A stretch of DNA of 58,430 nt, from contig JAJQCD010000006.1 of assembly GCA_021202925.1 (NCBI GenBank), positions 1 through 58,430 of the forward strand. Direction: 5' to 3'. Shown one piece after another: positions 53,388-58,430 of the stretch (position 1 is the stretch's first letter; each line of letters opens with the position of its first letter). Below the pieces are notes generated by a model. It was not told the DNA's origin and searched no databases. It worked only from the letters and a program-made list of their open reading frames with translations. The position numbers and the translations under genes are program-made. This DNA is from Clostridiales bacterium. GTDB lineage: Bacteria; Bacillota; Clostridia; Lachnospirales; Lachnospiraceae.

Positions 53388-53648
53388 ATGGTTCCGAAAG
53401 AGATGCCGCCCCAGCAGCCAAAGAAAGACGATGTCGTGGAGGCGCTGCGCAGTCTGATTCAGAGTAAAGCGCAAACGGAAACAATTGCTTCTGTTCTGCC
53501 GGATGCTTTGAGTGCAGCGGTAGAAAAATCCAGCCGCCTGATGGCGGAAGATCTTTGCCGGGAGGCTGGTTTCATGCTTCCACAGAGCGGAAATACGAAA
53601 TCATTTCTGGAGTCGATCCGGAACTATCCGGAATCGACACAGATGTAG
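53388..53648 (+). CDS. Hypothetical protein, 86 aa
   Basis: Unrecognised. It reads [20 protein letters not shown] and continues as two amphipathic helices with a single Cys. GGAAGTGAGG lies before the ATG. An AGATCAC/GTGATCT hairpin is present 40-60 bases upstream. It lies between the DUF134 fusion and the rubrerythrin gene in the same direction. Confidence 0.55.
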   Translation: MVPKEMPPQQPKKDDVVEALRSLIQSKAQTETIASVLPDALSAAVEKSSRLMAEDLCREAGFMLPQSGNTKSFLESIRNYPESTQM

Positions 53649-53701
53649 TAGAACAATTACTTAAAACAATTCAATTTCATGAGAAAACGGAGGTAACAGT
53701 C

Positions 53702-54373
53702 ATGGAAAAATGGAAATGCACCGTATGCGGCTACATTCACGAGGGGCCGCTGCCGGAGGACTTTGTCTGCCCGGTTTGTAAACAGCCCGCCAGCAAGTTT
53801 GAGAAAATCGAAGATGCCCCGGCTCCGGCACCTGCCAAAAACCCCTATGCAGGCACGAAAACAGAGCAGAATTTGTGGGAAGCCTTCTCCGGCGAATCGC
53901 AGGCACGCAACAAATACACCTTCTTTGCCAGCGTTGCAAAAAAAGCGGGTTTTGAGCAGATCGCAGAACTGTTCTTAAAGACCGCCGCCAATGAGAAGGA
54001 ACACGCAGAGCTGTGGTTCAAGGCACTGGGTGAGGTTGGTGACACAGCGGAAAACCTGCTTCACGCTGCCGAGGGCGAAAACTATGAGTGGACAGATATG
54101 TATGACCGTATGGCCAGAGAAGCGGACGAGGAAGGGTTCCATGAGCTTGCCGAGCAGTTCCGGGGTGTGGCTGCGATTGAGAAATCCCATGAGGAGCGTT
54201 ATCGCAAACTGCTTCACAATGTGGAGTCCAGAGAGGTCTTTGAAAAGAGCGGCGTGACCCTGTGGGAATGCCGCAACTGTGGACACATGGTGATCGGAAC
54301 CAAGGCCCCTGACATTTGTCCGGTATGTAAGCATCCGCAGTCTTATTTTGAAGTGCGGGCTGAAAACTATTAA
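53702..54373 (+). CDS. Rubrerythrin with rubredoxin domains at both ends
   Basis: A 223-residue peroxide-reducing protein. N-terminal rubredoxin-like Cys pairs ([10 protein letters not shown]...CPVC, residues 6-23), a di-iron ferritin-like four-helix domain ([35 protein letters not shown]-like [14 protein letters not shown]), and a second rubredoxin at the C-terminus ([10 protein letters not shown]...CPVC). Standard rubrerythrin has only the C-terminal one. The ATG at 53702 follows GGAGG; the longer frame upstream overlaps the preceding gene and is not used. It detoxifies hydrogen peroxide in anaerobes. Confidence 0.93.
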   Translation: MEKWKCTVCGYIHEGPLPEDFVCPVCKQPASKFEKIEDAPAPAPAKNPYAGTKTEQNLWEAFSGESQARNKYTFFASVAKKAGFEQIAELFLKTAANEKEHAELWFKALGEVGDTAENLLHAAEGENYEWTDMYDRMAREADEEGFHELAEQFRGVAAIEKSHEERYRKLLHNVESREVFEKSGVTLWECRNCGHMVIGTKAPDICPVCKHPQSYFEVRAENY

Positions 54374-54397
54374 AATAATCTGAAGGAGGAATTACAC

Positions 54398-54772
54398 ATG
54401 GAACTGAAATTTTATATCTGCGAGCATTGCGGAAACATCATTATGAAGGTGAAGGACAAAGGCGTTCCTGTCATATGCTGCGGCCAGAAGATGAAAGAGA
54501 TCATCCCCGGCACTACGGATGCGGCGGCGGAAAAGCACGTTCCCGACTACAAGGTAGAAGGAAATCTCGTTAAGGTGAACGTCGGCTCGGTGGATCATCC
54601 GATGCTCTCGGAGCATTACATTGAATGGATCGCGCTCAGGACAAAGCAGGGCGTCCAGCTCAAGGAGTTGAAGCCGGGTGAAAAGCCAACGGCGACCTTT
54701 ACACTGAGCGAGGGGGACGCATTGGAGGCGGTTTACGCCTACTGTAACCTCCATAGTCTGTGGATGGCCTGA
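54398..54772 (+). CDS. dfx: Desulfoferrodoxin / superoxide reductase
   Basis: A 124-residue protein reducing superoxide to peroxide. The N-terminal desulforedoxin centre has CEHCGN...CCGQ (C9, C12, C28, C29). The catalytic iron ligands are seen in HVPDYKV (His), DHPMLSEHYIEW (two His) and the C-terminal CNLHSLW (Cys, His). GGAGG precedes the ATG. It follows rubrerythrin, its logical partner. Confidence 0.95.
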   Translation: MELKFYICEHCGNIIMKVKDKGVPVICCGQKMKEIIPGTTDAAAEKHVPDYKVEGNLVKVNVGSVDHPMLSEHYIEWIALRTKQGVQLKELKPGEKPTATFTLSEGDALEAVYAYCNLHSLWMA

Positions 54773-54809
54773 GTTCATAGCGCAGCCAACGATGAAACAT
54801 GCAGAGAGC

Positions 54810-54845
54810 CGCCTGTTGAAGCCCCGTCTTTGACAGGCGTTTTTC
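54810..54845 (+). terminator. Terminator after the superoxide reductase gene
   Basis: CGCCTGT (54810-54816) and ACAGGCG (54833-54839) form a stem followed by TTTTTC. The chromate transporter gene starts 46 bases later, so it may be partly uncoupled from the operon. Confidence 0.75.
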
Positions 54846-54890
54846 ATAACGTAAAGACAACGGTATTTCTTAATCCTGGGAGCATAGTGT

Positions 54891-55541
54891 ATGAGTATTT
54901 TGCCGGATTTGTTTCTCACCTTTGCTAAAATCGGCTTGTTCACCTTCGGCGGCGGGTATGCCATGATCCCGCTGATTGAACATAACTGTGTTGACGACAG
55001 AAAATGGATCACGCATGATGAAATGATGGATGTGACGGTAGTCGCCGAAGCCACGCCGGGTCCGATTGCTATCAACTGTGCTACCTATGTTGGATTCCGG
55101 CAGGCAGGCTTTGCAGGTGCACTGATTGCCACCGCAGGGATCGTAGCGCCTTCTTTTATGATCATCTACGCAATTTCTATGTTGCTTGACCATTTCCTTG
55201 AGATTACTTTGATTGCTCACGCATTCAAAGGGATTAAAATTGCTGTCGGCCTTTTGATTTTAGAAGCGGCAGTTTCCATGACTGGGAAGATGCAAAAGAA
55301 AATTTTTGCAATATCTATCATGATTTGCTCTTTTGCTTTCGTGCTGCTTATCAATATTTTCTCATGGAACTTTTCATCTTTCTCATTGATGCTGGTAGCA
55401 GCGGCGGTTAGTTTGGTGGTTTCAGGCATACAAAACGTATCCGGGAAAGGTGGTAGCAGACGGATTTTGAAAAAGAATCTCTCGCCTGTCCTTTTGATTT
55501 GCATATCTGCTTGCATGGGTATGCTGGCATATGGAATATAA
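54891..55541 (+). CDS. Chromate transporter family protein, single CHR domain
   Basis: A 216-residue membrane protein with about six helices and the CHR signature FAKIGLFTFGGGYAMIPLIE followed by VVAEATPGPIAINCATYVG. Many Firmicutes carry two adjacent half-size CHR genes that work together; only one is present here. GGGAG precedes the ATG. Substrate chromate or another oxyanion is assumed from the family name only. Confidence 0.87.
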   Translation: MSILPDLFLTFAKIGLFTFGGGYAMIPLIEHNCVDDRKWITHDEMMDVTVVAEATPGPIAINCATYVGFRQAGFAGALIATAGIVAPSFMIIYAISMLLDHFLEITLIAHAFKGIKIAVGLLILEAAVSMTGKMQKKIFAISIMICSFAFVLLINIFSWNFSSFSLMLVAAAVSLVVSGIQNVSGKGGSRRILKKNLSPVLLICISACMGMLAYGI

Positions 55542-55582
55542 AACGGTGAGTATTTTTATATTAGTGAAAAGAACGGAACAAA

Positions 55583-55622
55583 GAAAGTGTTGAGTTTCTC
55601 AAGAGAAATTTTCAACGCTTTC
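55583..55622. terminator. Bidirectional terminator between convergent genes
   Basis: GAAAGTGTTGA (55583-55593) pairs with TCAACGCTTTC (55612-55622) with one G-U, and the inner TTTCTC/GAGAAA extends the hairpin. T-rich sequence follows on both sides. Confidence 0.7.
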
Positions 55623-55631
55623 CTTTATGTG

Positions 55632-56231
55632 TTATTCTTCTATCTGCTTTCTTGCTTTGTTCCTTAATTTGCAGATGGCTTGCGTCATCGTTCCCATTGG
55701 GCAGAAAGTACACCATGTCCTCGGCTTAAAGAAAATCATAACAATAAGGCCGATTAACAGCGATGTAAGCATCAGACTGTAAAATCCGAAGCTGAACTGT
55801 GCCACCCAGTCCGGGAATACGCTTCCCGAATATGTCCATCCCCACGGAATCCGGAATGTCCAGAACAGCTTGATTGCTTCGCGCAGATTTCCTGCGCCGT
55901 TCGCCACAAGGATGGTTTGAAAAACCATATTTCCGAACATGGCAAAGAAAAATATCAGAAAACCATACCGAAACCATTTCGAAGCCATCCATTTCGGTGT
56001 GGGTCTGTTTCTGGAACATTTAAGATCCCTGCCCAGCTTACAATATAATTGCCCTCTGCCACAGAGATAGTTACAGAAGAACTTGTTACCGCCAAATGCT
56101 GCCAGCATAATCGGAAGCAGGAAATCAATCATACCAAGCCACGCAAAGAGAATATTGAAAAATCCCAGCGAAAAATATACGATTGACCATATCCATAAGT
56201 AATCATACCAATGTTTTTTCTTTGCCTTCAT
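55632..56231 (-). CDS. NapH-like 4Fe-4S membrane protein
   Basis: A 199-residue protein with four to five membrane helices and two Cys motifs on one side: CNYLCGRGQLYCKLG and CTFCPMGTMTQ. This is the core of the NapH/CcoG/RnfB-like quinol or electron-transfer family. The ferredoxin gene just upstream overlaps it by four bases, so the two likely form one electron-transfer unit feeding or draining the thioredoxin system. Confidence 0.82.
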   Translation of the reverse strand: MKAKKKHWYDYLWIWSIVYFSLGFFNILFAWLGMIDFLLPIMLAAFGGNKFFCNYLCGRGQLYCKLGRDLKCSRNRPTPKWMASKWFRYGFLIFFFAMFGNMVFQTILVANGAGNLREAIKLFWTFRIPWGWTYSGSVFPDWVAQFSFGFYSLMLTSLLIGLIVMIFFKPRTWCTFCPMGTMTQAICKLRNKARKQIEE

Positions 56232-56431
56232 ACATTCACCCTGCTTTCCATCTGAATGCTGTTTGCCGGACAGACTTTTTCACATTTTCCGCATCCTACA
56301 CACCTGTCTTTTGCAACCTTTGCAAAACATCCTTTATATACTTTGATCGCCCCTAACGGGCAGGCTTTCTCACAAGCCCCGCAGGCAACACAAATCGTTT
56401 CATCTACAGCAGCACATCGTTTTGACGCCAT
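56228..56431 (-). CDS. 2[4Fe-4S] ferredoxin
   Basis: A 67-residue ferredoxin with two complete motifs CVACGACEKACP and CVGCGKCEKVCP. GGGAGG lies before the ATG. It overlaps the NapH-like gene and should be its electron partner. Confidence 0.93.
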   Translation of the reverse strand: MASKRCAAVDETICVACGACEKACPLGAIKVYKGCFAKVAKDRCVGCGKCEKVCPANSIQMESRVNV

Positions 56432-56462
56432 CCTGATCCCTCCGATTATAAAATAAGTCTAT

Positions 56463-56624
56463 TTAATCTTTGAACTCTCTGCACATACATCTGCTAAAAG
56501 GATGGGAGGACAGCGGGCAGGCACTGAACAAACACCCAACAAAATAGTAACAGGTAAGACCGGACATCGCCCCGCCTGCGGCAAACAGGATTGGCATCAG
56601 CCATTCTTTTATATTCTTCTTCAT
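56463..56624 (-). CDS. Small membrane protein, DUF6132-like, possibly shortened
   Basis: A 53-residue protein with one helix and the motif GAMSGLTCYYFVGCLFSACP followed by LSSHP, which resembles DUF6132 (GG...YYFVGC..G.CP.TSNP) small membrane proteins found beside thioredoxin genes. Relatives go on with a second hydrophobic stretch; here SRCMCREFKD and a stop follow, so the end may be frameshifted. The ribosome site AGGAGG lies inside the last codons of trxB. Confidence 0.6.
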   Translation of the reverse strand: MKKNIKEWLMPILFAAGGAMSGLTCYYFVGCLFSACPLSSHPFSRCMCREFKD

Positions 56625-56625
56625 A

Positions 56626-57555
56626 TCAGGCACCTCCTGCAAGATATTCTTCCGCCATGTGAATAGCCACTGCCCCATCTGCGGTTGCCGTGACTACCTG
56701 ACGGAGCAGTTTTGTTCTCACATCCCCCACGGCGTAAACTCCGGGAATGGTAGTCTTCGTGGTTTCATCTGCAACAACATAACCGCTGCGGTCAAGCTCC
56801 AACTGGCCTTTTACCAAATCGGTTGCGGGCTTTCTGCCTACGCTGATGAAAACTCCGTCACATTCGATGGTGCTCTCCTCACCGGTCAGGACATTTTTCA
56901 GCCTGACACCGGTCAGCTTGTCATCATGCAGAAGCTCTGTCATAGTGCTGTTCCAGCGAAATTCTATATTTTCCCTGCTCATCAGCGGCTGGTGATAGAT
57001 CTTCGTGGCGCGCAGTGTATCTCTACGATGTACAAGAATCACTTTCTTTGCAATACGGCTCAGCAGCAGCGCGTCGGCTGCGGCAGAATTGCCTCCGCCT
57101 ACTACAACAACAGTCTTCCCTTTGTAAAACATGCCGTCACACGCGGCACAATACGCTACGCCTCGTCCCACCAGCTCTGGTTCCTTCGCAACTCCTAATT
57201 CTCTGGGAGTCGCTCCCGCGGCAAACACCACGGTCTTTCCATAGAATATTCCCTCGCTGGTTTCCAGTACCTTCGGGTCCGCATTCAGATCCAGCCGGCT
57301 GACCTCGGCATATTCGCTTTTTGCACCGAAACGCTCTGCCTGCTTCTGCATTTTCTCTGCAAGGGAAAAGCCATCGACACCATCTTCAAATCCGGGATAA
57401 TTGTCTATCTGATGTGTTTGCGCCATCTGTCCGCCAGCGGAGAGCTTTTCCAGCACAAGGGTATCTAAACCGGCCCGTGCGGCATAGAGCGCAGCGGTAT
57501 ATCCACCTGGGCCGCCGCCAACGATAACCATATCGTAAACATGTTTTTTGTCCAT
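56626..57555 (-). CDS. trxB: Thioredoxin-disulfide reductase
   Basis: A 309-residue FAD enzyme. FAD site VGGGPGGYTAALYAARAG, active-site pair CAAC (in YCAACDGMFY), NADPH site VVGGGNSAAADALLLSR with HRRDTLRATK (the Arg residues suit NADPH), and the C-terminal VYAVGDVRTKLLRQVVTATADG. It reduces the thioredoxin encoded 13 bases upstream. Confidence 0.94.
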   Translation of the reverse strand: MDKKHVYDMVIVGGGPGGYTAALYAARAGLDTLVLEKLSAGGQMAQTHQIDNYPGFEDGVDGFSLAEKMQKQAERFGAKSEYAEVSRLDLNADPKVLETSEGIFYGKTVVFAAGATPRELGVAKEPELVGRGVAYCAACDGMFYKGKTVVVVGGGNSAAADALLLSRIAKKVILVHRRDTLRATKIYHQPLMSRENIEFRWNSTMTELLHDDKLTGVRLKNVLTGEESTIECDGVFISVGRKPATDLVKGQLELDRSGYVVADETTKTTIPGVYAVGDVRTKLLRQVVTATADGAVAIHMAEEYLAGGA

Positions 57556-57568
57556 ATATTTATCCTCC

Positions 57569-57892
57569 TTATTTTTCCAGAGCCGCTTTAATAAAGCGGT
57601 CGATCATAGCTTTTGAATCCGGCGCCACAATAGAATCAATCGCCTTGCCGTTTCGATACAACACAAGTGTGGGAATCACTTCAATCTCTTCCGCTTTGGC
57701 CAGCTGAGGGTTTTCATCAATATCTACTTTTCCTGCAATAAGGATATCTGCATATTCCTCTGCGATTTTATCATACGCCGGCCCGATCCTACGACAGTAA
57801 CCGCACCAGGGTGCCCAGAAATCAACCAACACAGGCTTTGCCTCTTTCAGTGATTTTTCAAACTGTACGCGATCCATATTAATAGCTGCCAT
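57569..57892 (-). CDS. trxA: Thioredoxin with WCGYC active site
   Basis: A 107-residue thioredoxin fold: LVDFWAPWCGYCRRIGPAYD and the cis-Pro segment VIPTLVLYRNGKAID. The second active-site residue pair is GY instead of the usual GP, which would be expected to shift the redox potential. AAAGGAG precedes the ATG. First gene of the operon running to the NapH-like gene. Confidence 0.92.
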   Translation of the reverse strand: MAAINMDRVQFEKSLKEAKPVLVDFWAPWCGYCRRIGPAYDKIAEEYADILIAGKVDIDENPQLAKAEEIEVIPTLVLYRNGKAIDSIVAPDSKAMIDRFIKAALEK

Positions 57893-57923
57893 ATTTTCCA
57901 GCTCCTTTCTTTTGTATAATCAA

Positions 57924-57968
57924 AGTATAGCCCATTTCTTCGGTTCTTTCTGTGATAACGTCACACAG
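57924..57968 (-). promoter_or_regulatory. trx promoter with Crp/Fnr-like dyad near -41
   Basis: On the minus strand a TATACT -10 box lies at 57924-57929; no -35 consensus is visible. TGTGATAACGTCACA at 57951-57965 has 5-base inverted arms (TGTGA/TCACA) and is centred about 41 bases before the expected transcription start, the classical position for Crp/Fnr activators that replace a -35 box. Confidence 0.5.
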
Positions 57969-58010
57969 TAAAAGCCGTGCAGCACTACTGACCAATCATT
58001 ACATACGACA

Positions 58011-58052
58011 AAACCGCCCTGGAAGTAATACACAGCATCCAGGGCGGTTTTT
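58011..58052. terminator. Strong hairpin terminator
   Basis: AAACCGCCCTGGA (58011-58023) pairs with its complement at 58038-58050, followed by TT on the plus side; the minus side ends in TTTGTCG. No plus-strand gene leads into it within the window, so it may end a minus-strand transcript from the right. Confidence 0.7.
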
Positions 58053-58222
58053 ATGGGCGATATAATTGCAATCCCAGCAAAAGACATCCGTCAATATAGG
58101 GGATTTAATAATTCCGAAGGTATTGAATCAATTCTCTACAGCTTATGGAAGTCCTGATGACTGACTGAAAACAGTATCATATACGATTGCAAATCATATG
58201 TAAAAATGTTCGTTATGAAACT
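58053..58222. other. Intergenic stretch before the HxlR terminator
   Basis: No convincing gene. A 34-codon plus-strand frame beginning at 58053 (MGDIIAIPAKDIRQYRGFNN) has no ribosome site and lies on the terminator; it may be a gene fragment. Confidence 0.5.
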
Positions 58223-58257
58223 ACGAGGAGAGAAACTATATCAGCCTCTCTCCTCGT
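58223..58257 (-). terminator. Hairpin after the HxlR gene
   Basis: ACGAGGAGAG (58223-58232) pairs with CTCTCCTCGT (58248-58257). On the minus strand it follows the HxlR stop by 9 bases and runs into AGTTTCATAAC, a weak T tract. Confidence 0.6.
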
Positions 58258-58266
58258 GTGTTCCTG

Positions 58267-58430
58267 TTATGAATTATGATAGTCGCATTTCTGGCACTGA
58301 GCCATTTCCTCATCCGGATTTTGTCGATAGAAAATACCTGACCACTGGCAGATACTCTGCAAAATCGGAACAACGGTTTTCCCGGTTTCGCTCAGAGAAT
58401 ACTCCACCTTTGGCGGAATCTCATCATAGG
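58267..58430 (-). CDS. HxlR-family transcriptional regulator, C-terminal part
   Basis: The last 54 codons are in the window: YDEIPPKVEYSLSETGKTVV and PILQSICQW are the HxlR winged-helix wing and final helix, ending MAQCQKCDYHNS. Start and recognition helix lie outside. HxlR proteins often respond to redox or aldehyde stress; the CxxC at the end (CQKC) could be redox-sensitive. Confidence 0.85.
   Translation of the reverse strand, partial: YDEIPPKVEYSLSETGKTVVPILQSICQWSGIFYRQNPDEEMAQCQKCDYHNS

Overview
The window looks like a chromosome segment of a spore-forming Clostridia species, most likely Lachnospiraceae. This rests on the gene order HU, S4 protein, yabP, yabQ, divIC, spoIIE, tilS, hpt, ftsH, on clostridial AGGAGG ribosome-binding sites, on proteins with cell-wall-binding (GWWY/WYYF) repeats, and on anaerobe redox genes (rubrerythrin, superoxide reductase). 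All identifications come from reading motifs; no database search was run.

Layout. 1-400: four minus-strand tRNAs (Gly, Phe, Leu, Tyr). 467-10124: an intact GH13 amylase, then the housekeeping run read from a good promoter at 10.1 kb down through HU, RqcP-like S4, YabP, YabQ, DivIC, a SpoIIE-type phosphatase without membrane segments, TilS, Hpt and FtsH. 10.2-21.3 kb: a GlgX-like GH13 protein that has lost catalytic residues, exonuclease III, a nucleotidyltransferase, a YqeC-MocA fusion, AsnA, ComFC, RecD2 and an MreB-family protein. 21.3-22.1 kb: an internally deleted AAA-CYTH gene.

22.2-37.1 kb is the accessory region and the most interesting part. It encodes a 1037-residue kinase-TIR-membrane-repeat fusion, a PP2C phosphatase, a predicted pseudokinase with four membrane segments, an ADP-ribosylglycohydrolase, a lipoprotein and secreted cell-wall-binding proteins, and a zinc-ribbon protein. 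Three transcription units here start behind the same 44-nt element (26439, 33169, 37068), which suggests one regulon. Two AbiE-type loci sit among them; both keep an intact AbiEi antitoxin and both have a broken AbiEii toxin. One of them lies between 28-nt direct repeats of the 3' end of the TIR-kinase gene. I read the set as an envelope-sensing Ser/Thr phosphorylation system wired to a possible NAD-cleaving TIR domain; that function is inference.

37.2-38.3 kb: a candidate structured RNA made of three hairpins all capped by GNRA tetraloops, an HD-domain protein and a tRNA-Gly(CCC). 38.4-49.8 kb: a DNA adenine methyltransferase directly behind an RND-type efflux operon with two TolC-family proteins (odd for a presumed single-membrane organism), divergent from a two-component system with an 11-bp direct repeat between them. 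49.8-58.4 kb: a truncated Crp/Fnr gene facing a plus-strand run of NifX-like, MinD-like Fe-S ATPase, UPF0251, rubrerythrin, superoxide reductase and chromate-transporter genes, then a minus-strand thioredoxin/thioredoxin reductase/ferredoxin/NapH-like operon with a Crp/Fnr-like dyad near -41, and a partial HxlR regulator at the end.
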